Shown here piece after piece: positions 54,494 through 63,393 of a DNA stretch of 64,000 nucleotides; the first letter of the stretch is position 1, and each line of letters opens with the position of its first letter. The notes beneath the pieces were generated by a model. That model did no database searches, was not told the origin of the DNA, and saw only the letters and a program-made list of their open reading frames with translations. The position numbers were made by a program, and so were the translations under genes. The stretch comes from Sediminitomix flava (GTDB taxonomy: Bacteria; Bacteroidota; Bacteroidia; Cytophagales; Flammeovirgaceae). Location: assembly GCF_003149185.1 (NCBI RefSeq), contig NZ_QGDO01000001.1, positions 1,612,001 to 1,676,000 of the forward strand, read 5' to 3'.

Positions 54494-55396
54494 TTATTGC
54501 GCTATCGATGTATTCATAAATGTTGAAAACATATCAAACTCTGCTGTCAATGGAAAATCTCCAAAGTCATAAGAAAGTTTGATATCTTTTGGTCTAGGAC
54601 CTCTTTTCACATCTGCAATAAACTTGTCTAAGGTTTCGTATTGCTCTTCTGTGTACTCACCCCATACAATGATTTTAGCTCTGTTGGAAGTTATTCCCAA
54701 TTCATCCATCACAAATAAAAGGAAATAGATGAGATCATTGGTATTTTCAATATGAAAAGCATTGGCAAATACCAATTCTCCTGCTTTTACCTTTGTCACC
54801 ATCAGATAGCCCTCAGTAAGATATATTGCCAAATCATGAGGTACGTGTTTTTTCTGCCAGTTCAGAACTGAGTTACAAAACACAGGTGCTAAATGAGAGA
54901 TTTTAAGATTTCCTTTCGGGTAGATGTGTTTTAACCACTTTGATAACTGCTTATTGAAAGCAAAAATACATTTGGCTTCTGTACCATGAATATGTTTGCG
55001 TTCCATCACAGTTTCTGAAAGGTCAATACCTGCATTCATACGCAAAAGGATTTGCTCCTCTTGTGTTGTCATTACGTATGACTCTGGAACAAATGCAAAG
55101 TGGAAATCGGCTTGGATGAAATAAACTTTCTTCCAGAAGGCTGCATTCAAAAAAGGATGAGCTTCCCAAAACTGTTTGAGTGTATCAAGAGATAAACCTT
55201 GATTTTCAGAAGCTTCATTAGCAAAAAAATATTTCTCGATCGTGACACAACGTTGTTGTTCAGGATCGAATACCCCTAATACAAGAGAGCTTTGATGCGC
55301 CCTCACGTATAACTCATAACGAGTAACGTGAAACACATCAAAGCTTTCTTCATCAACAATTTTGTATTGTAAGGTATCTAATAATAAATCTTTCAA
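54494..55396 (-). CDS. DUF3822-family protein, coaD neighbour
   Basis: A 300-residue cytosolic protein matching DUF3822, a Bacteroidota family usually found beside coaD. Its strands and helices suggest an actin-like ATPase fold (VLGVFDPEQQ, then LAIYLTEGYLMVTKV and IIVWGEY), but catalytic residues cannot be named. It lies 2 bp after the pseudopilin-like gene and just before coaD, so the three are one transcript. Function unknown. Confidence 0.78.
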   Translation of the reverse strand: MKDLLLDTLQYKIVDEESFDVFHVTRYELYVRAHQSSLVLGVFDPEQQRCVTIEKYFFANEASENQGLSLDTLKQFWEAHPFLNAAFWKKVYFIQADFHFAFVPESYVMTTQEEQILLRMNAGIDLSETVMERKHIHGTEAKCIFAFNKQLSKWLKHIYPKGNLKISHLAPVFCNSVLNWQKKHVPHDLAIYLTEGYLMVTKVKAGELVFANAFHIENTNDLIYFLLFVMDELGITSNRAKIIVWGEYTEEQYETLDKFIADVKRGPRPKDIKLSYDFGDFPLTAEFDMFSTFMNTSIAQ

Positions 55397-55398
55397 GA

Positions 55399-56034
55399 TT
55401 ATTCCCAGTTACCTGATACAGTTGCACTATTTTGTGATCCAAAACGCAAGAACTGTCTTGTTCTGTTTGGAGAATCTTCTTTTCTTGTTGGGTCAACTGG
55501 GAAAGGATCTTTCACCTCTACTACGTCTACAGTTACACCACTTACTTTGTATTTTCCAGCAGTAAGTTCAAATTGCTTCTCGCCTTTACCAGGGATGTAG
55601 CGGATAGAATCTGCTGAGAACGTTGGGAATTTTTTAACTGGGAAAAGTTTTTCTGCTACTTGGTCACGACCAATTGTATCATACTCAACTCTTACACTAT
55701 CACCTTTCCACCAGTTTTTGTCACCCATTTTCTGACGTTTTGCTTTAGTGATAATGATTTCTCTTTTCTCCAAAGTGTAAATCGTATCCTCTTTTACAAA
55801 GTTTGTAAGTGTATCCCAGCTGTTACAGTACTCTCCGTAACGCTCTTGGTAAGCTACTTGAATCTCACGGATTTGTTTCAACTTACCGATAACTCTTGCT
55901 TCAGATTCTGAGATATTACGATCAAGTGTAATTTTCTCATATACACCATTGATCAACAAATAACCCAAAAAGATGTTAAGTGGCAATACGACCACTACCG
56001 TAAAAATGATAGCAAATATTTTTGACTTTGACAT
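55399..56034 (-). CDS. Single-pass membrane protein with pseudopilin-like layout
   Basis: A 211-residue protein. An N-terminal membrane helix (about 6-28) is followed by a long helix (about 30-60) with ARVIGKLKQIREIQVAYQERYGEYCNSWDTL, which resembles GspG-type pseudopilins. It lacks a prepilin peptidase site (no G-[FIL]-[ST] cleavage motif before the hydrophobic segment). The C-terminal half is soluble and beta-rich, with charged Ser/Asn-rich ends. It may be a conserved Bacteroidota membrane protein in the coaD operon; the function is not known. Its start codon is an ATG at 56034. Confidence 0.6.
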   Translation of the reverse strand: MSKSKIFAIIFTVVVVLPLNIFLGYLLINGVYEKITLDRNISESEARVIGKLKQIREIQVAYQERYGEYCNSWDTLTNFVKEDTIYTLEKREIIITKAKRQKMGDKNWWKGDSVRVEYDTIGRDQVAEKLFPVKKFPTFSADSIRYIPGKGEKQFELTAGKYKVSGVTVDVVEVKDPFPVDPTRKEDSPNRTRQFLRFGSQNSATVSGNWE

Positions 56035-56263
56035 CGCTATATACTTTTCGTTTTTTTATTAAAATTCCCCTCTTCTTGATGAAAAGTTTTAAATTTTTCA
56101 ACAAAGCGTAAAAAAAAACAAAAGTATGGAAAAATCCTACTTTTTGCCATAATTACACCATAGGATACCTAGCAAAGGTATCAACATTTCTCACAAATGT
56201 ATATATCACCCATATAATTCAACCATTTTTTTTTTAAACAAAAACAAATCTGTTCAAAAAAAA

Positions 56264-56281
56264 TCCCCTAGAAGTAGGGGA
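56264..56281 (-). terminator. Terminator of the cyclophilin gene
   Basis: TCCCCTA (56264-56270) pairs with TAGGGGA (56275-56281), loop GAAG; on the minus strand eight T follow. It lies 9 nt past the stop. Confidence 0.93.
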
Positions 56282-56289
56282 AGTGAATT

Positions 56290-56937
56290 TTATTTATTTA
56301 ATGGTGATTTAGATAGGTCATAACCATACATCTTCATTACCTTTTTCGCCTTCATTTTCTTCACATCCATAGAGATACGTACAGGTTCTTCTGGTAATCC
56401 TTTTGAATCTACTTTAACCTCAGCAATTTCGTCTACGACATCCATACCTGAGATCACTTCACCAAAAACAGTATAATCCCCGTCTAAATGATGAGCTCCA
56501 TCTTTGGCTTGAACAAAGTAAAACTGACTCGCACTCGATTTTTTTTCTGGATTGATTTGATCGCCTTGTCTTGCAGCACCAATTCTACCTCTATCATGCA
56601 GAATTCCTTCTACAATCTCAGCTTTTATATCATCACCTTCAGACCCCAAACCTACTCTGTCATCTTTTGCATCTGGCTTAGTATTCGGATCACCGCCTTG
56701 TACTACAAAATCTAATAACACTCTATGAAAGGCTGTACTATCATAAAAACCTGTTTTAGCCAAATTCAAAAAGTTTCCTTTATGGTTTGGCGTTTCATCA
56801 AATAACACCACTACGATATCTCCATATGAAGTATGAATCGTTACTATTTCATCTTTTTTCTTCTTCTTTTGCGCATAAGAATTCCCTACACTAAAGAAAA
56901 AGGCTAATAACAAGGAAAATAAAATCTGTTTTTTCAT
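56290..56937 (-). CDS. Exported cyclophilin-type peptidyl-prolyl isomerase
   Basis: A 215-residue protein with a signal peptide (LLLAFFFSVGNSYAQ) and a Lys-rich start to the mature part. The cyclophilin domain (about 30-205) shows GDIVVVLFDETPNHKGNFL, FHRVLLDFVVQGGDP and SQFYFVQAKD, including the active-site Arg of the FHRV motif. It should speed up cis-trans proline isomerisation in the periplasm. It is transcribed alone; the VanZ gene diverges. Confidence 0.94.
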   Translation of the reverse strand: MKKQILFSLLLAFFFSVGNSYAQKKKKKDEIVTIHTSYGDIVVVLFDETPNHKGNFLNLAKTGFYDSTAFHRVLLDFVVQGGDPNTKPDAKDDRVGLGSEGDDIKAEIVEGILHDRGRIGAARQGDQINPEKKSSASQFYFVQAKDGAHHLDGDYTVFGEVISGMDVVDEIAEVKVDSKGLPEEPVRISMDVKKMKAKKVMKMYGYDLSKSPLNK

Positions 56938-56990
56938 AGAATGGTCATAATTTTAAGTCTCGAAAATAAGACCTTAGTCCTAGAATTCAA

Positions 56991-57389
56991 ATGAAAAAAA
57001 TACTGGAATACCTTTTACCAATCTTGTGGATGCTATTTTCACTGTTTCTATTCTTAGCTCCACCTTCCGATTTTGACACAGGAAATTCTCTTTTTGATTT
57101 TCCACACAAAGATAAAGTGGCACATATCGTGATATTTGGTATTCTTTCATTTTTATGGATGAGAGTCTTCAATCGTACAAACCTCAAAACAGGCACAAAC
57201 ATTTCCATTTATGCCTTGATTGGCTTTATTGTACTGTCATGGGCTATTTCTACGGAAGTCATGCAGGCTACGCTGACTACTACAAGAAGTGGAGATATTT
57301 TAGATGTTTTTGCAGACCTGTTCGGAGGAAGTTTGGGCATTGTGGGTTATCATATTTTAAATCGAACTGCATTAAAAGTCTTTTGCTAA
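56991..57389 (+). CDS. VanZ-family membrane protein
   Basis: A 132-residue inner-membrane protein with four hydrophobic helices. The family features are seen: an early DKVAHIVIFGILSFL with the conserved His, and the later STEVMQATLTTTRSGDILDVFADLFGG, the typical E and D-x-x-D positions. VanZ-like proteins are often linked to envelope and glycopeptide functions, but most members are uncharacterised. It starts 53 bp from the divergent cyclophilin gene. Confidence 0.85.
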   Translation: MKKILEYLLPILWMLFSLFLFLAPPSDFDTGNSLFDFPHKDKVAHIVIFGILSFLWMRVFNRTNLKTGTNISIYALIGFIVLSWAISTEVMQATLTTTRSGDILDVFADLFGGSLGIVGYHILNRTALKVFC

Positions 57390-57475
57390 ACAGGATATTT
57401 ATTTAAATCTCCTATAATTTTACAACGGACTTTTCACAACTTTCAAATAATTAGAACAAGCATATTTCAAATACG

Positions 57476-58135
57476 ATGATAAAAGGGGTAATTCTTGACA
57501 TGGACGGTCTACTGATCGACTCAGAACCACATTGGAGAACAGCACTAGTAAATGTTTTCAGAGGCTTAGGCATCGAGATGACTCGAGATATGGCTAAACA
57601 AACGATGGGACTTCGTACCGCCGATGTTGTAGCTTATTGGTACAATATCTACAAATGGGAAGGGCCTAGTGTGGAAGAAGTCTGTGACCGTATTTTAGAA
57701 GAAGTAGATAGACTTGTATGGGCTGAAGGTAAAATAATGCCGGGTGTCAATGAGTTGGTAAAATGGGTGAAAGCTAATAACCTAAAGTTAGGATTAGCAT
57801 CTTCTTCTCCAATGTCACTTATTAAGTCTTTCGTGAAAAAGATTGGCATCGAAAACGAGCTAGAGGCTCTGCGCTCTGGAAGTGAAGAAGCGTATGGCAA
57901 ACCTCACCCTGTCGTTTATATAGAGACAGCAAAAGAACTAGGGCTAAAGCCAGAAGAATGTTTAGCTTTTGAAGATTCTTTCACAGGGCTTCTAGCCGCA
58001 AAAGCAGCTCGAATGAAAGCTGTAGCTGTACCGGAAGAAGCTGACCGTAAAGACCCACGTTTTTGTATTGCGGACGTTCAACTAGCTTCACTTTTAGACT
58101 TCAATGACGAGGTCTTTGAAAAAATAATTAGTTAG
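57476..58135 (+). CDS. HAD-family sugar phosphatase (HxpB/YniC-like)
   Basis: A 219-residue HAD phosphatase. Motif I is ILDMDGLLIDSEPHW with the nucleophilic and acid/base Asp, motif II is LASSSPMS, the Lys is in YGKPHP, and motif IV is AFEDSFTGLLAAK. A small alpha-helical cap lies between motifs I and II. The layout matches the hexitol/2-deoxyglucose-6-phosphate phosphatase YniC of E. coli; the real substrate is not proven. It ends at a strong terminator. Confidence 0.9.
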   Translation: MIKGVILDMDGLLIDSEPHWRTALVNVFRGLGIEMTRDMAKQTMGLRTADVVAYWYNIYKWEGPSVEEVCDRILEEVDRLVWAEGKIMPGVNELVKWVKANNLKLGLASSSPMSLIKSFVKKIGIENELEALRSGSEEAYGKPHPVVYIETAKELGLKPEECLAFEDSFTGLLAAKAARMKAVAVPEEADRKDPRFCIADVQLASLLDFNDEVFEKIIS

Positions 58136-58160
58136 AATTGGAGTATTAGTTAGAATATTC

Positions 58161-58204
58161 AAAAGCCTATTTCGCATTTTCATGTGCTGAATAGGCTTTT
58201 TTTT
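58161..58204 (+). terminator. Terminator of the HAD phosphatase gene
   Basis: AAAAGCCTATT (58161-58171) pairs with AATAGGCTTTT (58190-58200), with further partial pairing inside and eight T at the end. Confidence 0.92.
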
Positions 58205-58296
58205 AAATTCAGAAACTTAGGAATGTTCTATTCTCTATTTTACATTTTCGGAAAAAGGTATATTACCAACTAATTCATCGCTACGAACTCGCTACA

Positions 58297-59832
58297 ATGA
58301 AAAATATCTATAAAATACTTTCTGTACTTACCTTAGGACTAACATCCGCTTTTGCCATTCGAAAAATCTCGGCGGCATCTCAAGCTGTAAGAACGAATTC
58401 GTATAAAAGTTTGGACCATATTCGAAAAGCCGCACTAGAACATTTCTCAAAAGTCCTCCAATTCGAGACTGTTTCTTATCATGAAAAGGAGAAAATAGAT
58501 TTCCCTAAATTCATTGAACTCCGAAAATATTTATTCAAATCCTATCCCCTTATTGAAAGTAAGCTAGAAAAAGATGTTGTGAACGAACATAGCCTACTTT
58601 ATACTTGGAAAGGAAAAAATCCGAAATTAAAACCTATACTACTCATGGCACATATGGACGTTGTGCCTGTCGATAAATCAACGTTACATCAGTGGAAACA
58701 CAAGCCTTTTAGTGGAGCTTTAGCTTCTGGCTATGTTTGGGGAAGAGGAGCCTTGGATATGAAAGTTGCACTTGTATCCATCTTTGAAGCAGTTGAAGAA
58801 TTGCTCCGTACAGGTTTTGAACCCGAAAGAAGTATTTTACTCGCTTTCGGACACGATGAAGAAGTTGGGGGAAAAGGAGGTGCTGAACAGATAGCAAAAG
58901 TGATTAAAGAAAAAGGTCTTGAACCCGAATTTGTATTTGACGAAGGGCTTGCTATCACTGAAAAAGTTGTTCCTAATACTCACAAACCGATCGCTATGAT
59001 TGGCATTGCAGAGAAAGGTTCTGTCTATTACGAACTTTCTGTAAAAGTACAAGATGGACATTCTTCAATGCCTCCAAAACAAACCGCCATCGGAGTGCTT
59101 GCTGAAGCTATTCATAAACTACAGAAAAACCCTTTACAAGCTAGAATCACTTTTCCTGTAGAAAAATTCTTAGAGTACATTGCTCCATCAACTTCTGTAC
59201 TGCCTAAGTTTTTATTTAAAAATCAGAAACTTTTCGATAAACTAATTCTGAATTCCTTCTCTAAAACAGCCTCTGGAAATGCACTTGTTCGCACAACAAT
59301 GGCTCCAACCGTATTAAAATCGGGCTTTAGAGAAAATATAATGCCTTCAGAAGGTTCGGTCATTCTCAATTATCGTATGCTTCCTGGGGATGATGTAGAA
59401 AGTGTAAGAAGATACATCGAAGATGTGATTGATAATAAAAACATCAGCATACAGATTAAGGATAGTTGGAGGGATAACCCGTCTCCGATCGCAAATATCG
59501 AAAATGAAGGTTGGGATGCTATTTATGAAACAATTTCAGAACTTTTCCCTGAAGCAGTCATTGCACCATCCCTTACATTAGCAGGTACCGATTCAAGAAA
59601 ATACCTTGAATTTACTTCTGACGTTTATCGCTTCCTGCCTCTCCGTATGAAACCAAAAGATTTGGATAGAGTGCACGGAATCAATGAACGAATCTCACAA
59701 GACAATTACATGGAAATGATTGTCTACTACATGACACTCGTTCATAAAATGTGTGGAAAAAAAGGACAAAATAAATTCTTAGATATTGAAAAAGTAACAA
59801 ATACAGAAAGAGCAATGACTCAAGATGTATAG
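58297..59832 (+). CDS. M20-family metallopeptidase with N-terminal membrane anchor
   Basis: A 511-residue protein. The N-terminus has a hydrophobic segment (about 7-22) that may anchor or export it. The metal site of the M20 family is seen in LMAHMDVVPVD (His and Asp), WGRGALDMKVAL and GHDEEVGGKGG. The long form with a lid domain resembles eukaryotic PM20D1 and yeast carboxypeptidase S more than short aminoacylases. It could cleave peptides or N-acyl amino acids; the substrate is unknown. The last codons lie within the terminator stem. Confidence 0.9.
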   Translation: MKNIYKILSVLTLGLTSAFAIRKISAASQAVRTNSYKSLDHIRKAALEHFSKVLQFETVSYHEKEKIDFPKFIELRKYLFKSYPLIESKLEKDVVNEHSLLYTWKGKNPKLKPILLMAHMDVVPVDKSTLHQWKHKPFSGALASGYVWGRGALDMKVALVSIFEAVEELLRTGFEPERSILLAFGHDEEVGGKGGAEQIAKVIKEKGLEPEFVFDEGLAITEKVVPNTHKPIAMIGIAEKGSVYYELSVKVQDGHSSMPPKQTAIGVLAEAIHKLQKNPLQARITFPVEKFLEYIAPSTSVLPKFLFKNQKLFDKLILNSFSKTASGNALVRTTMAPTVLKSGFRENIMPSEGSVILNYRMLPGDDVESVRRYIEDVIDNKNISIQIKDSWRDNPSPIANIENEGWDAIYETISELFPEAVIAPSLTLAGTDSRKYLEFTSDVYRFLPLRMKPKDLDRVHGINERISQDNYMEMIVYYMTLVHKMCGKKGQNKFLDIEKVTNTERAMTQDV

Positions 59833-59844
59833 TCATTGCTCTTT
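59807..59844. terminator. Terminator overlapping the end of the M20 coding region
   Basis: AAAGAGCAATGACT (59807-59820) pairs with AGTCATTGCTCTTT (59831-59844), 14 bp perfect, loop 10 nt. The left arm encodes the final KERAMT residues, and the stop codon lies at the loop/right-arm junction. It serves the convergent thyA too. Confidence 0.85.
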
Positions 59845-59870
59845 CATATTTTGATCTAAAATATCTTAGC

Positions 59871-60665
59871 TTAAACGCTAACTGCCGCCTTAATATGCGG
59901 ATGAGGATCATAGCCTTCTAGGCTAAAATCTTCATATTTGAAATCAAAAATATCTTTCACATCTGGATTCATTTTCATTGTAGGTAAAGCTCTACAATCT
60001 CTTGTAAGTTGTAATCTTGCTTGATCCAGATGATTTGAATATAAGTGTGCGTCACCTAGTGTGTGAACAAAATCTCCAGCTTCCAAACCACAAACTTGTG
60101 CCATCATCATGGTCAAGAGTGCATAAGAGGCTATATTGAAAGGAACTCCCAAAAACACATCAGCAGAACGCTGATACAATTGACATGAAAGTTTACCCTC
60201 AGCTACATAAAACTGGAATAAAGAATGACAAGGAGGCAAGGCCATCTCTTCTACATCAGAAGGATTGTAAGCCACAACCATCATTCTTCGGCTATTCGGA
60301 TTATTCTTCAGCTGATCGATCACATTGGCTATTTGGTCAACAGTCTCTCCGTTTGGTTTTTCCCAAGCACGCCACTGTTTACCATAAACAGGACCTAACT
60401 CGCCATTTTCATCAGCCCACTCATTCCAAATACGAACACCATTTTCTTGTAGATATCGAACATTCGTGTCTCCTTTCAAAAACCATAAAAGCTCATGAAT
60501 GATCGATTTAGTGTGTAATTTCTTAGTAGTTAGCAATGGAAAACCTTCTGAAAGATCAAAACGCATTTGATGCCCGAACACACTCAAAGTACCTGTTCCG
60601 GTTCGGTCCCCCTTTTTGACTCCTTCAGTCAAAATCTTATTCAATAATTCATGATATTGAACCAT
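59871..60665 (-). CDS. thyA: Thymidylate synthase
   Basis: ThyA methylates dUMP to dTMP using methylene-tetrahydrofolate. The 264-residue protein has exactly the length of the E. coli enzyme. The catalytic Cys is in [12 protein letters not shown], and the dUMP site shows [23 protein letters not shown]. The C-terminus ends in [10 protein letters not shown] as expected. Single gene, convergent with the M20 gene; dihydrofolate reductase, a common neighbour, is not in the window. Confidence 0.98.
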   Translation of the reverse strand: MVQYHELLNKILTEGVKKGDRTGTGTLSVFGHQMRFDLSEGFPLLTTKKLHTKSIIHELLWFLKGDTNVRYLQENGVRIWNEWADENGELGPVYGKQWRAWEKPNGETVDQIANVIDQLKNNPNSRRMMVVAYNPSDVEEMALPPCHSLFQFYVAEGKLSCQLYQRSADVFLGVPFNIASYALLTMMMAQVCGLEAGDFVHTLGDAHLYSNHLDQARLQLTRDCRALPTMKMNPDVKDIFDFKYEDFSLEGYDPHPHIKAAVSV

Positions 60666-60782
60666 ATTTATTCGTTTTTGAAATTAGTCAAGAAATAATT
60701 GGGGCAAAATTAAGGATTCGAAAGTGATCTCCCAATTAACTAAACCAAATACCCTGATCTAAAGGCTAAAACCTACTCTACT

Positions 60783-63323
60783 TTGAAATATTTAGACAGA
60801 CGTTACCTTCTACTACTTACAATTACTCTGGTAACCATTTTCCCTCAACTTTCTTTCGCTCAAGAATTCTCCATATCGGGTCGAGTAACCGATACCGAGA
60901 CTGGGGAAGGTATTCCCTTTGCCAACGTCTACCTAAAAGGTATTGAGAAAGGTGCGGTTACTGATTTTGAAGGTTTTTACAAATTCAAAACAAAAATAAC
61001 TGCCGATACCATTGTAGCGACTTATGTAGGTTATCAAGCTCAAGCAAAGAAGTTTAATCGCTTGCAAAAAGTTCAAAACATAGACTTTTTCCTTACTCCA
61101 GTTGTACAACAACTAGATGAAGTCACTGTAAGACCCGGCGATTATGAAAACCCAGCTTGGGAAATTTTGAGAGCAGTTATCAAGAATAAAAAGCGGAACA
61201 ACAAGAATGGCTTGGACGCTTTTGAGTATGAAAGCTACGTCCGAAATGAAATAGATGTCGATAATATCACGGAGAAATTCCGCAAGCGAAAGATTGTCGG
61301 AAAGATGGTAGAGGTTGTAGAAAAGTCGAAGAATCTTGTTGGTGAAGATGGACAGCCTATCGTACCTATGTTTGTTTCTGAAACTATCTCAGATGTTTAT
61401 CAGACCTATAATCCAGAAAGAAGAAAAGAAGTAATTCAGAAGACTAGAATAAAAGGACTAGGCATTGAAGATGGCTCAATCGTATCTCAAATGACAGGTT
61501 CTGCTTTCCAAGAATTTAATTTCTATGACAACTGGATTCGGATGCTGTCAAAAGAGTTTGTCTCTCCGATTGCTGATGGCTGGAAAACTTTTTATGACTA
61601 TACCCTCATTCAAAAGATGTTTGTAATCGATGGGATTAGTTGTTACCGAATAGATTTTAAACCTAGGCAAGAAGGTGACTTGGCATTTCAAGGAAGTATG
61701 TGGATTGCTGACGAAGACAATTATTATGCTTTAAAGCAAATCGATGTCACTCTCAATCAAAGCGCCAACCTCAATTTTATTGAAAAAATTAAGATTCAGC
61801 AGACACTAACTCCTATAAAAGAAGGTTCTGCTTGGGTTCCTCAAAAAACACGTATTATTCTAGATATTGGGCAAATTAATGATCGTTGGGCAGGACTTCT
61901 CGCAAAGAGCTATGTTTCAAATAAGGATCATAGGATTACGGAAGCCAAGTCTTCTAGTTTTTACGCAGAAGAAGTAGAAGTAAACATCAATGACTTTAAG
62001 GAAACATCTGAAGAGGCATGGAAGGAATTAAGACATGACTCGCTTTCTGTTGCTGAAATTGAGATGTTAGACATGATTGATACCATCCAGAATATTCCAA
62101 TTGTAAAAACCTACATAGATATTGCTGAGACTGTAGTCAATGGCTACTTCAATCTTGGGAAAGTAGAAATTGGTACTTATGCACAACTTTATGCCAACAA
62201 CAATATTGAAGGACATCGTTTTCAAATTGGGATGACTTCTAACGTCGATCTGAGTAGGAAATTTAAGGTAAAAGCTCAAATAGCTTACGGTACAAAGGAT
62301 GAACAATTCAAATACTTCTTTGAAAATAAATGGTTTTTGAGCAGACCTAAATGGATGATTTTAGGTTTCGAATCTGAATATGATGTAGAACGTGTCGGGG
62401 TTTTTAACGATGACCTTTCAAACACAAACCTCTTTGACGCCTCTACCAAGTGGGGAGATTTCAGAAGACCTTTTAAAAATTTCTTCAATAAAGTCTACTT
62501 CCAATCTGATGTGTGGCATAGCTTCACTGTAAAAGCCACGATCCGTAACCAAGACTTTGATCCATTATTTAATTTTCAATATGAAATTCCTCAAAGTGAT
62601 GGAGAAAGCCTGACTGGTAGTGCTTATAAAGCTTCTGAGCTAGTAGGAGAAGTTAGGTATGCTCCAGGTTATAAATTTATACAAACCCAATACAATACAC
62701 GCGTTGTCGTTGCTAGCGATCAGCGACCTGTTTTACTTTTCCGTTATATTTATGGTGTTCCCAAACTCTTTGGTGGAGATTTCGAATATCATAAATTTCA
62801 AGCAGGAATAGATCAGTGGTTCAGAGTAGGCGGTTGGGGTAGATTTGAGTACAATTTAAGAGGAGGTTACATTCCTTCTACACTCCCTTATCCTCTATTG
62901 GAAAACCACTTGGGTAACCAAAGTGACCTTTTCTATAACAGCAACTCCTTTAACCTCATGAATTTCTTTGAATTTACGAGTGACAGGTATGTATCATTAC
63001 GAATGATACATCGTTTTGAAGGCGTTATTCTCAATAGAATCCCTCTACTCAAAAAGTTAAAATGGCGTCTTTTCGTGACTGGAAATCTATTGTATGGTGA
63101 TTTGAGTGACAAAAATTTAGCCGTTACGCAACCTACAGATTCACTTGGAAATCAGTATGAAACCGTGAATCCTCTTGGTGACACTCCATATGCTGAAGTT
63201 AGTTACGGCGTTGAGAATATTTTTAGGTTTATTCGAGTAGACTTTATTCATCGTCTGACTTATTTAGACAACCCAGATGTGAATAATTTTGGAATTAAGA
63301 TTTCTGCTTGGTTCCGATTATAA
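60783..63323 (+). CDS. Outer-membrane DUF5686-type protein with carboxypeptidase-regulatory domain
   Basis: An 846-residue exported protein that begins at a TTG (60783); the signal peptide (LLLLTITLVTIFPQLSFAQ) starts directly after it, which supports this start. Residues about 28-115 form a carboxypeptidase-regulatory-like domain (SISGRVTDTETGEGIPFANVYLKG). The rest (about 120-846) reads as a DUF5686 region ending in amphipathic beta strands and an aromatic C-terminus (ISAWFRL), as in outer-membrane barrels. No TonB box or plug is seen. It probably sits in the outer membrane; the ligand is unknown. Confidence 0.82.
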   Translation: MKYLDRRYLLLLTITLVTIFPQLSFAQEFSISGRVTDTETGEGIPFANVYLKGIEKGAVTDFEGFYKFKTKITADTIVATYVGYQAQAKKFNRLQKVQNIDFFLTPVVQQLDEVTVRPGDYENPAWEILRAVIKNKKRNNKNGLDAFEYESYVRNEIDVDNITEKFRKRKIVGKMVEVVEKSKNLVGEDGQPIVPMFVSETISDVYQTYNPERRKEVIQKTRIKGLGIEDGSIVSQMTGSAFQEFNFYDNWIRMLSKEFVSPIADGWKTFYDYTLIQKMFVIDGISCYRIDFKPRQEGDLAFQGSMWIADEDNYYALKQIDVTLNQSANLNFIEKIKIQQTLTPIKEGSAWVPQKTRIILDIGQINDRWAGLLAKSYVSNKDHRITEAKSSSFYAEEVEVNINDFKETSEEAWKELRHDSLSVAEIEMLDMIDTIQNIPIVKTYIDIAETVVNGYFNLGKVEIGTYAQLYANNNIEGHRFQIGMTSNVDLSRKFKVKAQIAYGTKDEQFKYFFENKWFLSRPKWMILGFESEYDVERVGVFNDDLSNTNLFDASTKWGDFRRPFKNFFNKVYFQSDVWHSFTVKATIRNQDFDPLFNFQYEIPQSDGESLTGSAYKASELVGEVRYAPGYKFIQTQYNTRVVVASDQRPVLLFRYIYGVPKLFGGDFEYHKFQAGIDQWFRVGGWGRFEYNLRGGYIPSTLPYPLLENHLGNQSDLFYNSNSFNLMNFFEFTSDRYVSLRMIHRFEGVILNRIPLLKKLKWRLFVTGNLLYGDLSDKNLAVTQPTDSLGNQYETVNPLGDTPYAEVSYGVENIFRFIRVDFIHRLTYLDNPDVNNFGIKISAWFRL

Positions 63324-63344
63324 ATAAGAACTAAAAAGACATAA

Positions 63345-63376
63345 AAAAAGGACTGCCACTACTGGTAGTCCTTTTT
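63345..63376. terminator. Bidirectional terminator
   Basis: AAAAAGGACTGCC (63345-63357) pairs with GGTAGTCCTTTTT (63364-63376) with one G-T mismatch; loop 6 nt; serves both convergent genes. Confidence 0.9.
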
Positions 63377-63393
63377 CTATATAAAATTGACAA

